Assembly (NCBI GenBank): GCA_029718625.1 | Contig: CM056376.1 | Coordinates: 80,868,541-80,932,540, forward strand | Length of the DNA: 64,000 bases | Source: Synaphobranchus kaupii | Taxonomy: Eukaryota > Chordata > Actinopteri > Anguilliformes > Synaphobranchidae | Reading direction: 5' to 3' | Shown here: positions 45,377-56,371 of the stretch, one piece after another | Numbering within the stretch: the first letter of the stretch is position 1 | Layout: each line of letters begins with the position of its first letter | The notes under the pieces: model-generated | Told to the model about the DNA's origin: nothing | Seen by the model: the letters and a program-made list of their open reading frames with translations, nothing else | Databases searched by the model: none | Position numbers and translations under genes: made by a program

Positions 45377-46753
45377 CTAAGGGACAGCCCCAGACGATCC
45401 CTCAGCCTTATTTCTGCGGAAGTCCCTAATAAGAATGGGGTCCAATATGTTCCTGGAAGGTACCCAGCAGCGCTCCTCAGGACCATAGCCCTCCCAGTCT
45501 ACTAAAAACGGGTACCCTCTGCCCACACGCCTCTCAGCCAAAATGCACCGAACGGTATAAACCGGACCTCCCTCCACAAACCGGGGGGGAGGTGGCGGTT
45601 TGTTCGCCGGAGCAAGTGCGCTCACCAGCACAGGTTTCAACCGAGAGACGTGAAAGGTGGGATGGATACGCATAGAACGTGGCAACTGAAGACGCACAGT
45701 GACCGGGTTGATCTTCCTGATGATCTTAAAGGGACCCACAAAACGTGGCGCGAGTTTGCGGGACTCCACTCGCAATGGTAGGTCCCGTGTGGAAAGCCAC
45801 ACTCTTTGCCCCACCCGATAAGAGGGAGCCGGGCGACGGCGTGTGTCGGCTGAAGCTTTTTGTTTAGCAGTGGCGCGCAGGAGAGAAGCGCGCACACGCC
45901 TCCAGACAGAACAACATCTCCGCATGAAAGCCCCTGTGGACAGTACCTCCACCTCCCTCTCTAACTCAGGAAATAGAGGGGGTAGATATCCCAGCTGAGC
46001 CTCAAAATGAGAGAGCCCTATGGAGGCATTGGGTAGAGTATTATGGGCGTACTCCGCCCAAGTTAGATGGCGACTCCAGGACGTAGGATTGGAGGTGGCC
46101 AAACACCAAAGGGTACTCTCCAACGTCTGATTGGTACGCTCTGTCTGTCCATTGGTTTCCGGGTGAAAACCCGAAGACAAGCTGACAGATGCCCCTAGCA
46201 GGGTACAAAAGGAGCGCCAAAACTTGGCTGCGAATTGAGGGCCGCGATCGGAAACCACGTCCAGAGGAATGCCGTGTATCCTAAAAACGTGGTCTACCAT
46301 CAGCTGAGCGGTCTCCGGTGCTGACGGTAGTTTAGGTAGTGCAATAGAATGTGCTGCCTTAGAAAACCTGTCCACAACCACTAGGATCACAGTGTTACCC
46401 TGGGAAGCCGGCAACCCGGTAATGAAGTCGAGGGCGATGTGACTCCAAGGACGACTGGGGGTAGGCAGGGGACGCAAGAGACCCGCGGGTGGGAGTCGTG
46501 ATCCCTTGCTACGGGCGCAGACAGGGCAGGCGGCAACAAAGTCCCGCACATCACTCTCCATTTTAGGCCACCAAAAGCGTCGGGACAAAAATTCCCTAGT
46601 CCGGTGGACGCCAGGATGGGTCGCCAGCTGAGAAGAGTGGCCCCACTGGAGAACCCGAGATCTAATCCGGGATGGAACAAACAGTGGGAAGGGCCCCCAC
46701 CTGGACCCGGATCCGAACGCAATGCCTTCTGTACAGCTGCTTCGATCTCCCAC
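45377..46753 (-). pseudogene. Gypsy integrase with C-terminal chromodomain
   Basis: After about 35 out-of-family residues the frame shows the HHCC zinc region ([10 protein letters not shown], then CPVCARSKG). The catalytic core follows with [17 protein letters not shown] and [16 protein letters not shown] (DDE residues present). Next come the [17 protein letters not shown] region and a chromodomain ([11 protein letters not shown], then [17 protein letters not shown]). In chromoviruses this domain guides insertion to marked chromatin. The domain itself looks intact over about 430 residues, but it is out of frame with RNase H upstream. Confidence 0.88.
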
Positions 46754-47568
46754 ATAACCGGGGCTACAATCTGGGAAATGGGTATGATGGGCTCAGGATG
46801 CGGTTCTCTGTCAGTGTGGTCGTAAATACGTGACAGAACGTCCGGCTTAACATTCTTCGATCCCGGTCGATACGTTAGAAGAAATCTGAACCGGGCGAAA
46901 AATAATGCCCACCGGGCTTGTCGGGAGTTACACGTCTTGGCCTGTTGGACATATTCCAAATTCTTATGGTCTGTCCAGACCGTAAAGGGATGCTCAGCTC
47001 CCTCCAACCAATGACGCCACTCCTCTAACGCCAATTTGACCGCAAGCAGCTCCCGGTCTCCTACGTCATAATTCCTCTCGGCCGATGTTAAAGCACAAGA
47101 GAAATATGCGCATGGGTGCATCTTACGGTCCAGAGGCGAGTGCTGGGACAGAATGGCACCCACTCCCAGCTCCGATGCATCTACCTCTACCACAAAAGGG
47201 AGGGAGGGATTGGGAATTACCAGGATAGGTTCGGAGCTGAACCTCTTTTTTAGCTCCGTGAACGCCGCCTCAGCCCTAGAGTTCCATTGGAAGCGTGCAG
47301 GAGATGTCTTTTTGGTGAGGGCTGTGATAGGGGCGGCTATTGTACTAAAATTGCGGATAAACCGCCGGTAAAAATTAGCAAAGCTTAAGAAGCGCTGTAC
47401 CTGCTTTAATGATGTTGGAGTAGGCCAGTTCTTAACTGCCAAAACTTTCTCAGGATCCATAAGGACCTTACCGTCCGCCACAATGAACCCCAAGAAAGAA
47501 ACGGAGTTAGTGTGGAATATGCACTTCTCGGCTTTTACGAACAGTCGCGCCTTCAGAAGTGCCTCCAA
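46700..47568 (-). pseudogene. Gypsy RT thumb and RNase H
   Basis: The frame includes [10 protein letters not shown] and [17 protein letters not shown] from the RT end. The RNase H part follows, with [42 protein letters not shown] shortened blocks, and WTDHKNLEY. It runs out of frame near 46700, where the integrase frame takes over. Confidence 0.85.
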
Positions 47569-47616
47569 AACCTGCCTAACATGGCCGACGTGAGATGAGA
47601 GATTCGGAGAAAAAAT

Positions 47617-48066
47617 TTAAATATGGTCCAGGTAAACGAAAACGAATTTCTCCAGCATCTCTCTGAGAACGTCGTTCACTAGCGCCTGGAAGACAGAGGG
47701 GGCGCTAGTGAGCCCGAACGGCATCACCCGGTACTCGTAGTGGCCGTGGTGGATGTTAAATGCCGTCCTCCACTCATCACCCTCGCGCACGCGCACCAGG
47801 TTGTAAGCGTTGCGAAGATCGAGTTTAGTAAAGATCGACGGCCACTGCAGGCGCTCAAAAGCGGAGTTCATCAGTGGAAGAGGGTACCTGTTCTTGACGG
47901 TGATGTCGTTTAGACCCCGATAATCTATACAAGGCCTCAACCCTCCATCTTTTTTCTTGACAAAGAAAAAACCAGCACCAGCCGGTGAGGTGGAAGGTCT
48001 AATAAAGCCATTAGCTAGAGATTCCTCAATGTACTGCCTCATCGCAGTGCTCTCAGGGACAGACAA
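47617..48066 (-). pseudogene. Gypsy reverse transcriptase, catalytic motif damaged
   Basis: The frame has [44 protein letters not shown] and [11 protein letters not shown], all in normal order. The YxDD box reads YLDH, then Ile and a TAA stop. The catalytic second Asp is therefore lost and the protein ends there. Confidence 0.88.
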
Positions 48067-48130
48067 GGAATACAGAGAGCGCCTAGGTGGAACCGTATCC
48101 GGGTATCACTCGATAGCACAGTCGTAAGAC

Positions 48131-48886
48131 CTATAAGGTGGTGGCGCGTTGCTTACTGATGAAAACCTCAGCGAGGTCGGTGTACCTCCCTGGTACATTG
48201 GTAGGTAAACGGTATCTGAGCGCCCCTATCACCTCTGAATTTTCAGGATCAACAAGGGATTCATGTGATGATTCCCAATCAAATACGGACTCAGAAGGAT
48301 CCTCCTCCCAAATAGAATTCCCATCCGCAAAAGAATCCCAAGCCAGGCTCTCCTCGTTTCTCTCAGAGTGAGCCTCCGGATTAACCTGGACAGGAGAACA
48401 TTCAACCTCCTCATTATCACTGTCGGAGCAGAAAGCGGAACTGTCACAAGTACCACCTGAAGAGGTGTTAATGGAAAAGTAACAGTGAGATTTACACTGA
48501 GGACCCCACTGGCGAATAACCCCCCCGTCCCCACCCCACCCAATGTGAGGGCCATGAAGGACTAACCATGAGTGTCCCAGGACGAGCGGGTAAGCTGGGG
48601 AATCAACTAAAAAATTTTTTATCCTCTCAGAGTGACCCTGGTAGGAAGTGGACATACGTAACTAGAGACCCTGTGGACTCCTTAATGGTCCCGGAACCCA
48701 ACGGACGGCTATCGAGAGCAGTAACAAAAAGAGGACGAGTGAGAGAACGTATGGGGATTTTAACCTCCCTGGCCCATTTTGCGTCGATGAAACATCCAAC
48801 TGCTCCAGAATCAATAAATGCGTTGATGTTAACAGACCGCCTATTCCAAAGCAGTTGGACTGGCAAAAGGGTGTGAGGGAGAACAC
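48131..48886 (-). pseudogene. Gypsy protease and acidic linker
   Basis: The 48627-48866 frame has NINAFIDSGAVGCFID with the retropepsin DSG-type active site. The 48131-48655 frame holds PLVLGHSWL (end of the protease fold), an acidic Ser-rich linker and YTDLAEVF just before RT. The two are in different frames. Confidence 0.75.
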
Positions 48887-49712
48887 TATTTTGTCTCGTT
48901 AAGAACCCCAGTTCCCCTAACGAGACCCCTCGTTTCCCTCCAGTTTAGGACACTGGTCTTTGGTGTGACCCCTGCGTCTGCAATATCGGCACGAGTTCTC
49001 CCGTGGTCTTGGCCCCCTAGGGACGCGAACGGACGACCCATCCACCTGCATGGGCTCCTCCCGACTAAAGGAGGAGTAGACTGGAGATTCTGCCGATGGC
49101 GAAGAAGAGGAACGAACAGGACGAACTCTGCGTTCCCTTTCACGCTCCCTGACGCGGTTGTCGACTCAAATAGCCATGGTGACCAGAGCACTAAAGGTGG
49201 CAGGCGGCTCGAGCACGGACAGGGCATCCCTGACGGGGTCTGACAATGCGTTAAGAAATAACGCCTTAAGTGGTCCGTCGGGCCACCCAGTCTCTCCTGC
49301 CAGTGCCCGAAACATAATGCTGAAAGCCGCTACGGTGTCAGTACCCTGGCGAAGACGAGTTAGTTTCATGGCGGACTCTTGACCTGAGATGTCATAATCG
49401 AAAACTAACTTCATCTCATCCATCAGGCTATCCGAGTTATGTATAACCGGGGCATTGGATGAAATAAGCGGTTCCGCCCAAGCGAGGGCATTGTCCGCCA
49501 ACAAGGACAAAATAAAAGCCACCCGGGACTCATGGGTCGTAAACCGGGATGGCTGCGCTTTAAAACACAAAAGGCACTGAGCCAAAAAACCCTGGCATCT
49601 CCCCGGTTCCCCACTATAACGGGATGGTAGCTGGAGTTTGGGCTCCCTAGGAGTAAGTGGCACGGGAACAGGGTTAATGGGTGCTTGTGTCACTGGGGCC
49701 GTAGCTGAAATG
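48886..49712 (-). pseudogene. Gypsy gag with CCHC knuckle
   Basis: The 49166-49712 frame contains PSRYSGEPGRCQGFLAQC, WAEPLIS and FSIMFRALAGETGWPD, typical of fish gypsy capsid. At about 48965-49005 another frame encodes a zinc knuckle CRYCRRRGHTKDQC. Frameshifts separate them. The first residues at the 5' end derive from the adjoining repeat. Confidence 0.78.
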
Positions 49713-50518
49713 GTCGTAGCTAAATTATAGTAAATCCTGAATTGGAGCAATACTAACAATTTGCATCTTGCCATTGGATACAATGTCCCCCCGGCTAACT
49801 TTGTTTAAATAACTGCGTAAGTCCACTCAAATTAGTTTTAACAACAGCTTTACAAGTGTCCTTGCGGGAAATGAAAATGCACATATGATTACAGAGTGCA
49901 CAAGGACGATATTTTCGCTCAAATTACTGATTATGTTGTTTCAGCCTCTGTCTGTTTATATTATGAACATCCGGTAACTTTTTGTATCACTCCATGTGAG
50001 AACAGTGGCCAGCATGTAAACAAAGGAGAAGCAACTAGCGTTTGTTTTCTTAACGAAATGTCTGATTATGAAGAAGATGACAGGGTGAAATCTGTAGTTG
50101 AACCATACTTGTTCGAGCCGGAATATACAAATTGGAATTAGAATTACTGTTCTCGCGCAGAGTGATACTAAAAGTTACCAGCTCTCTTATGGGATGTTAA
50201 TAATATAATCAGACAGAGGCTGAAATATTACAGTATATACAGGAATTTGAGCGAAAATATCGTCCTTGTGCACACTAATGTGCATTTTCGTTTCCAATAA
50301 CGACACTGTTGATAAACCTTATGAGAGTGGATTTAGGCGGTTACTTAAACAAAGTTAGCCGGCGAGACATTATGTCCAATGGCAAGATGCTAATTGTTAG
50401 CATTTCACCAATTCAGGATTTACTACAATTTAGCAACAACGGTGAGACCAAGACTATGTTTTCAGTGGTAAGTAAAACAATATCAAATTCTTCAAAATGG
50501 GTGAACTATCCCTTTAAG
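49713..50518. mobile_element. Inverted-repeat MITE joined to gag
   Basis: Arms 49713-49950 and 50207-50440 are inverted copies sharing GCTAAATT-TAGTAAATCCTG, GCATCTTGCCATTGGA, AAGGACGATATTTTCGCTCAAAT-type blocks and CAGCCTCTGTCTG. The right side continues to GAACTATCCCTTTAAG at 50518. The corresponding outer 80-90 bases are missing on the left, where gag begins. Confidence 0.7.
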
Positions 50519-50667
50519 ATCAATCAATCACTCAAAGTATTTATCACAATAAGCTTCATAGTATTCCCCAGCCTAGTGTGAGTTCAAAAACAAGAAGCAC
50601 TGGCAATTAGTGTTCAGAAAATAGAGGCCTTATTTTTATACACCTCTGCGTCATGAATGCAACCTAC

Positions 50668-50816
50668 CTTTTCCATAGGCAGAACCATTGGTTCCCGCAA
50701 ACCTCAAGTCAAAATTAGAAGTACATATGGGCCGAATGTTGTCGTGGGGCGTACCGTGGAACAACATTCTTTCATCAATATTCATTTGTTTGATCTGTCC
50801 CAGGTGTGTTTTCGTC
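50668..50816 (-). CDS. parp11: parp11 exon 6: NAD-binding His region
   Basis: After TTCCATAG the exon encodes TKTHLGQIKQMNIDERMLFH, then GT, IRPICTSNFDLRF and GSAYGKG, with donor GTAGGT in phase 1. The His of LFHGT is the first residue of the H-Y-(E/I) triad. The Tyr and third residue belong to the next exon, which is not seen. Confidence 0.9.
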
Positions 50817-53800
50817 CTATGGAAGACAGGAACATAATAGCATTTATTTAGCATTATGGTTACAATTATGGTAAATACTTTATTTACCATGCTTTAATAC
50901 ACACTGCTAAAATAAGCAAATACAAATTTTGAAGATTCCAATGCATTTTACCCTTAGCTAGACTCACTGTAGGTGGAATTCCTTTTCTGCTTAATTAGAT
51001 TAATTGTACTATGTAAGAAATGAAAATAACCACAGACTATTTTGAACATTGTTCTACAAGATTAAGGACAGCACACATTGGCTGCCGGTCGTGGCCAGGA
51101 TCAGGTTCAAAGTTCTGACCCTGGCCTACACTGCAGCCAAAAGGTCAGGCCCCTCCTACCTACAGGACTTAATCCAGCACTACGCCCCTGCTCGACCACT
51201 TCGCTCTGCTGCTGCAGGGCGACTTGCACTTCCCTCCCTCCGTGTTAAAGGCTCCCGCTCGTCCCGACTGCGGAGCTTTTCCACCCTAGCTCCCCAGTGG
51301 TGGAACAAACTCCCCACTCTGCTGCGCTCAGCTGAAACACTGTCTGTTTTTCATCGTGGTCTGAAAACGCACTTTTTCAGACTCCACCTCGACTAAAACT
51401 ATACCTATATAGGGCCATTCTATAGTATTCGCTTCCTGTTTTCTATTTAACTTGTGTTTTTGGTTATTCTATAGTTCAGAATGTATAGCTGACTGTGTGT
51501 ACTTCTCATGTTTATTACTAGGGATAACTCCTACGCTGTGAGAAAGCGGTGCTTTGTCGGATTTGCTTTGTAGTCGCGTCAATGACCTTAAATATGCACT
51601 TATTGTACGTCGCTTTGGATAAAAGCGTCTGCCAAATGATTGTAATGTAATGTAATTGTGGTAGGATATACAAACTCTACGGTAAGTTAAATAGTCCTGA
51701 TTTAAATTAAGGAATCATATTCCTCATTAATATTAACAATTATTCAAGCATTTAATTTCCTACCGGCAAAAGGACTCCCACAATTTTAAGTTCTGTATTC
51801 TCTTTATTGACCTGATGGGGACATTAGGCATTGTCTCTGCAAACTGCTTCACTACATTTTGACATTCTTGGGTATCACTGTCCAGAGGGATGAGCTGGAA
51901 GGAAAACAATGCCAAAAACAACATTAAAAAACGGCAACAGCCTTTTCGGAACATCTTCGATTAGACTTTTTTGTGAAAATCATGTGACCCCTGTCTAAAC
52001 ATCATAGAACTCACATGAACCCCAATGAGGCCAGGAGGGCCAGTGTGTATGCAGGTTTTTGTTATCAGAAACTATCCTGGCTCAATTAGTTAAGTAGCTG
52101 TATAGACCAATGCCAGTTTACTGGTATTTTAGATCACATTAAAGTTTCAAAGGGAAACACAGGAACAGTCTTCATGAGCTTGTCAAGAAATCAGACTAAA
52201 TGTCAGATCACATAAATGACTGGGTTGTTATTAAAAGGAGAAGTTGCCGTTACATCCAAAAGCCAACATGGTCCTCTTTGTCCACCACTGCTACAGAGAA
52301 ATGCCAGGAAATACTATGAGAAGAGCATGAACGAAGACAAGGAGAAGACTGAGAGGGACACATCCATGAAGGACAGATCCCCTATGTCAAATATCCACCC
52401 TCTTTCACTTTACCTGAAATGGTAAGTCTGTTTCCCAGAGGGAGGGGACAGGTAGTGGAGGCTTACCACCAAGACACCTATAAAAGAATATGAACACAAT
52501 TAGCAACACCATCCAAAATACTGTTACGAGTGGTTACACTGCAAAAAAACAAACAACAAACTTAAGCATTTTAATTTCATATATAGACTTTAGAATCTTA
52601 TTTCTGTTACTTTTTTGCTAAATAAACAAACTGAGAAAAAAAAAGAAAAGATTTTCCAGTAGGGTAAGATAATTTCACTTAAAGTAACTTAAAACAAGAT
52701 AATATTTTCCACTTTTGAGGAAAACAAATGCTTTTAAGTCTCATAACAAGACTAAACACTTGTTAAGACAGACATTTTTTGCAGTGTAGTCAAGTTAAGC
52801 AAATCAAACACTGAAGAAAAAAAGCCAAATAATTACATTTAGGAGGTCTATACAAATCTTTTACAACTGGAGTCTTGATCAGAAGTGAAACTGAAACTGT
52901 ACAGAAACTGCATAACTGAAGCGAAACCCCATGCTGTGAGCGATTTCATATAGCACTGAGGTGAAGCTACCTGCTTTCATCCCAGGTTACACTGAGCACA
53001 CGAAAATGGGCCAATCACTGTGGATTTTTAGGAATCTCTGGCTTACGTGTGGCCAGCTGGAGAATTGAGGCTCCGCGTGATTGGTCGCTGCATTCCGGTT
53101 GTTAGGTTGATCTGTTTCATCTCTGGGTGTGGACAGAGCAGCACAATGAAACGTACAAACAGAACACACATTGAAACAGGGTAATCCAGTCACACAGCAA
53201 AAGTACTTGAACCCTTCATAACTTATCCTTTTACATTCCAATGACTTTTACTAATACGATTTGAAGGGGTGGTCAGAGAGTAAAACAATGTCTAGTTACA
53301 TTCAAGAAACTTTGCATGAATATATTATGGCATAAATTGAATTAACCCATCACAACATATATCCAAAATAAAACAGCTATCTGTAAAAAAAAAAAAAATA
53401 CAGAAGGGGTGGTTTGTATTGCCTTGTTGGAAAAGAAGGATTTTGCCATATTTAGGGTGTTTCAGCTCTGAATCCAGCTAAGGTCAACTGTTATTTAGCT
53501 TATAAATCTGACTTATAAATCTAATAAAATTATTACTGAAATGAGTTAAACCATTTTGCCTACAATTCTATGACTGCTTGCCAAAAAATTGATGAGAACT
53601 TTTACTTTTGTACCTCAAAATCAGTTATTTTGGCGTAAAACACCTAATCTTGCACACAGAGTTGTTAAACCTCTCCTGTGAGCTGAAGACGGAAGTGGGT
53701 CTGTACAATAGTGATCACAAATTGATGGTGTTATAACTGATGGTGTTACAAGCATCCCAGTCTCCCATAATTGTTAAGTCAAACCAGTAGTGAAATATGT

Positions 53801-55140
53801 CCGGTACAGAATATTGCTACCATGCAACACAACCAATCCATGCTGATCTGGAAAATGTGAATTCAAACTGGGATGCTCCAACAATCATTAATTACACAGG
53901 AATTAATTAATTTGTTGATATTCTCATCTGAATGTCACACGTTGCTCCTTTTATTATGAGCTCAGGTAATTCATATTGGCTATTTACAGTGCCCTCCACT
54001 ATTATTGGCACCCCTGGAAAGATGAGTAAAAAGGATTATAAAAAATTCAATTGAATTAGCTTAATCTCAAACTGAAAAAATGAGAAAAATCCAACCTTTA
54101 ATTGAAGGAAATTTATTATGAGAAAAAAAAATCCCTCAAGAAATAATTATTTTTAACAAAACCAAGTGTGCCACAATTATTGGCACCCCTGCATTTATAT
54201 ATAGAGTAAAGTAATCATTTTTTATATTTGGTCACATATCCTTTGCATGCCATGACTTCCTGATGTCTGTGACCCAACAACATCAAAAGTCTCTTGATAT
54301 CTTATTTTCTGGTACTCTTACAAGCATACTAAAACGTCCCTGCATTTGAATGGATCTCTATGGAAATTGTGGGGTGGGACTAGATTTAGCTGGAACAGTA
54401 TGGAATACATGGTTGGTAAAATGGCTGTAAGTCATCAACGGTCTGAGGTATCAAACGAGCCTCAAACCATCACTCTGCTGCCAGATATGCAGTAGATATG
54501 GATGGATCACTTTAAGGGTAGTTTCTCCTGACACATTTTCCTATTGAACTCTGGAAAAATAAGTCAGGAGAAGAAACCCTTCAAGATAGGAATATCAGAT
54601 GAAATCAAGGGTAAAACATTTGTGTTCAAAGTATATGAACATGAAATATGTGACAACAGAAGAGTTGTTCAGTACCTGAGAAATCCAATCTGTAAGTACA
54701 CTCGGCTACGCGGTATTCCATAAATCCATTGCAATTCCTGCCGTAATTTAGTTCAATTTCCCTATTGGTCAGAGAACACCGTTCACTTGGGTTTACCTGT
54801 AAAAGCCAATTAAATGAATTGGTTTAATTTTAAAAAATCAACATTTGAAAAATTATACAGTTAGATTTATACATACAGATAATGTCACGTATATTAAATG
54901 GTAAGAATAAATAATTTTATTTCCATCTCTCACAAAACGTTTCTCTCAGACTTCTCACTTATCAATTAGTATTCAACATTCGAAAAAGACACCCCAGTGT
55001 GGGCAGACACAGATAATACCTACATCAAACATATGCCACTCTCCGCATTCAGCCAGGTAAAACCAACGGCAATGTTCCTCGAATGTGTCCATGGGCACGT
55101 CTTCCTCAAAGGTTCCCTCGGCTATCCAAGTCCTGTACAT
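50668..55140 (-). CDS. parp11: PARP11 mono-ADP-ribosyltransferase, last exon not found
   Basis: Six minus-strand exons: 55140-55024, 54796-54676, 53122-53047, 52477-52414, 51894-51764 and 50816-50668. All have GT-AG borders and consistent phases (658 coding bases, 219 residues). Exons 1-3 encode a WWE domain (WFYLAECGEWHMF, NGFMEYRV, YRLDFS, MKQINLTTG). Exon 4 is the linker with VPSLWE. Exons 5-6 begin the ART domain (LIPLDSDTQEC, IKRIQNLKLWESFCR, MLFHGT, AYGKG). PARP11 transfers single ADP-ribose units to proteins and has been linked to the nuclear envelope and interferon signalling. The residues match vertebrate PARP11 closely, including spacing. The full protein is about 330 residues; the C-terminal 100 or so were not found. 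Five introns contain repeats. Confidence 0.88.
51040..51660 (+). mobile_element. LINE 3' end (L2/CR1-like), in parp11 intron 5
   Basis: The frame 51049-51396 encodes a typical RT C-terminus (HWLPVVARIRFKVLTL, APARPLRSA, FSTLAPQWWNKLP, FHRGLKTHFF). It is followed by a 3' UTR that ends GTCGCTTTGGATAAAAGCGT and a (TGTAA)n-like tail. The element is heavily 5'-truncated and runs antisense to parp11. Confidence 0.8.
51764..51894 (-). CDS. parp11: parp11 exon 5: start of ART domain
   Basis: After CTTCCAG the exon encodes LIPLDSDTQECQNVVKQF, then a TMPNVPIRS loop and IKRIQNLKLWESFC. The donor is GTAGGA, phase 2. The I-x-R-IQN-x-x-LW-x-x-(F/Y) stretch starts the catalytic fold in the PARP11/12/14 group. 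Confidence 0.9.
52414..52477 (-). CDS. parp11: parp11 exon 4: linker
   Basis: This is a 64-base exon from TTATAG to GTAAAG. It encodes CLGGKPPLPVPSLWETDLPF and a final Gln, matching the P-(M/V)-P-x-x-WE linker of PARP11. A 250-bp MITE lies 60 bases upstream of its acceptor. Confidence 0.82.
52537..52786. mobile_element. 250-bp MITE with TA duplication, parp11 intron 3
   Basis: The ends CACTGCAAAAAAACAAAC and inverted GACATTTTTTGCAGTG are flanked by TA at 52535-52536 and 52787-52788. The interior is AT-rich with imperfect inverted symmetry (ATTTTAATTTC..., AAGCATTT/AAATGCTT). It has no coding sequence. Confidence 0.75.
53047..53122 (-). CDS. parp11: parp11 exon 3: WWE end and basic linker
   Basis: After ACACCCAG the exon completes a Glu codon and encodes MKQINLTTGMQRPITRS. 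It ends at a GTAAGC donor in phase 2. The MKQ(M/I)NLTTG string is characteristic of PARP11. Confidence 0.87.
53123..53986. other. parp11 intron 2, remainder
   Basis: The sequence is AT-rich with an A run near 53387. No exon or intact element is seen beyond copy F. Confidence 0.4.
53987..54592. mobile_element. Palindromic Tc1-like copy F, right arm deleted, parp11 intron 2
   Basis: The left end CAGTGCCCTCCACTATTATT follows TA (53985-53986) and is of the GGCACCCC type. It continues through the shared core (GGTCACATATCCTTTGCATG, AATGGATCTCTATGG, CAGTAGATATGGATGGATCA) past the fold centre to about 54592 and then stops. It lies about 80 bases from exon 2. Confidence 0.75.
54676..54796 (-). CDS. 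parp11: parp11 exon 2: second half of WWE
   Basis: After a TTTTACAG acceptor the exon encodes VNPSERCSLTNREIELNY, then NGFMEYRVAECTYRLDFS. The donor is GTACTG, phase 1. The pattern NP..(S/T)...IE..(F/Y)..NP-G...(F/Y).V is that of poly-ADP-ribose-binding WWE domains. Confidence 0.88.
55024..55140 (-). CDS. parp11: parp11 exon 1: start and first half of WWE
   Basis: The ATG at 55140-55138 has an in-frame TAG 15 bases upstream and a fair context (AAAGCCATGT). It encodes an acidic MYRTWIAEGTFEED leader and then CRWFYLAECGEWHMFD. The donor is GTAGGT. An upstream non-coding exon is possible. Confidence 0.82.
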
Positions 55141-55860
55141 GGCTTTGAACAAGACCTAGACTATAACATAATAAAATACGTAGGTATTTGATAGAATATT
55201 ATTTATACGATGCAATATTCAACTGGTATATGCCTAGTTTCTCTGATCTAACAAAATAATTACTGGTCTTGGTGTCACTACCCAGTGAAGATTTTTGTGT
55301 TGAAAAGTCGTTGAAACGTCGTCTCGCGTTCGCGTAAATTTGCTTGAAAAGTAAAGGTTTTTAATCGGCTACGATGTCGCCAGGCTATATCCGGGTAAAA
55401 CCTGAGCTGAATTAGGGCTAAATTGACGTTTCAGTCAAATCGGAAATTATCCAACCCGGACCGACCTGCTCTAATTCCCAATAGTGCAGCTAGTGAACAT
55501 AATGTACACAATAATAGCCTACACAATAATGTAGCTTGTCAGCCTGTTATCCTGTGTAAGCGCATGTTCGACCTGTGTCTAACCTTATTTAAAGTTGTCC
55601 TTCGTGCGTCGGTATCCTTTTCTGTGAGCATATTTGCAATAAAAGACTATAGGCTTCAGTAGGCTATTTTCACCAAATATCCCGCCTCTTCCTAGTCCTA
55701 GTTTAAAGCGTAAACTTCACTTTCTCCGAATTGTCGCTTGCTTCTGCCGACGTCATGTACATGGCTCTGCAAACTTCCTTGGTGACAGTAAATAAATAGA
55801 CGCCGGAATGTCCCCTATTGTCTATAACTCTATCAGATGTAGCCTATTTAAACCAGCAAT
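55141..55860. promoter_or_regulatory. Presumed parp11 upstream region
   Basis: This lies directly upstream of the parp11 start on the minus strand. Moderately CpG-containing sequence lies at about 55310-55390 and 55690-55760. I cannot identify a TATA box, interferon element or transcription start with confidence. Confidence 0.3.
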
Positions 55861-55866
55861 CAGTGG

Positions 55867-56371
55867 CGGCTCGTGAGCTGAAAATTGGGGGTGCAGAAAA
55901 CTTCCCCTTAAACTGATTATTGATCTTAAATCATTTTTCAATCATTTTCCTTGATTTAAAAAGTGTTCCAATGATTTGAATAATCCATTTGCAGGTGAAG
56001 ACACAGCTTCATTCTCCACATCATGTTAGGGAGATTAAACGGAAAAGTGCACTTTATGAAAAAAGCGCAACCTGCAATAAAAAATAATCGAACAAAAGCT
56101 GAGCTTTAAGAGCGTTTAATTCCCATGAATATTTTCGGAATTAAGAGTGTGGAGAACGAAGAGCACATGTATCCACAATTATAATGGTTGATTAAAATGT
56201 GCACAATTTTGCGATGCAAGTTAAAATAATTTTATTACTTGCCTAATTGATGAGAACTGGCTACATTTGATGGCATTGAGTAATTGGTGAATTAAACGCT
56301 GATGTAGCCTATTGTTAATCTGATTGAAAAATGATTAAGACCAATAATCAGTTTAAAGGGAAGTTTTCTGT
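55867..56371. mobile_element. Inverted-repeat DNA element, right end lost
   Basis: It starts AGTGGCGGCTCGTGAGC. The block CAGAAAACTTCCCCTTAAAC, with TGATTATTG and TTTTTCAATCA, at 55896-55955 returns inverted at 56318-56371. The outer 30 bases of the right side are replaced by an LTR fragment. Confidence 0.6.

Larger units (their letters stand above)
43375..49712 (-). mobile_element. Ty3/gypsy chromovirus-type retrotransposon, 5'-truncated
   Basis: Order on the minus strand: gag (about 49712-48900), protease (about 48866-48627), RT (48066-47617), RT-thumb/RNase H (47568-46700), integrase with chromodomain (about 46700-45377), purine tract (45366-45378) and 3' LTR (45365-43375). The LTR would be about 820 bases without the Tc1-like insert at 44039-45206. 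The 5' LTR and primer-binding site are missing: gag stops at about 49712 against an inverted-repeat element. Several frameshifts and stops show that it is dead. Confidence 0.9.

Noticed and set aside
46604..49382. Plus-strand frames across the gypsy element
   Set aside because: They are antisense to gag-pol and show no independent motifs.
52216..52425. Plus-strand frame of 69 residues
   Set aside because: It overlaps parp11 exon 4 on the opposite strand and has no domain.
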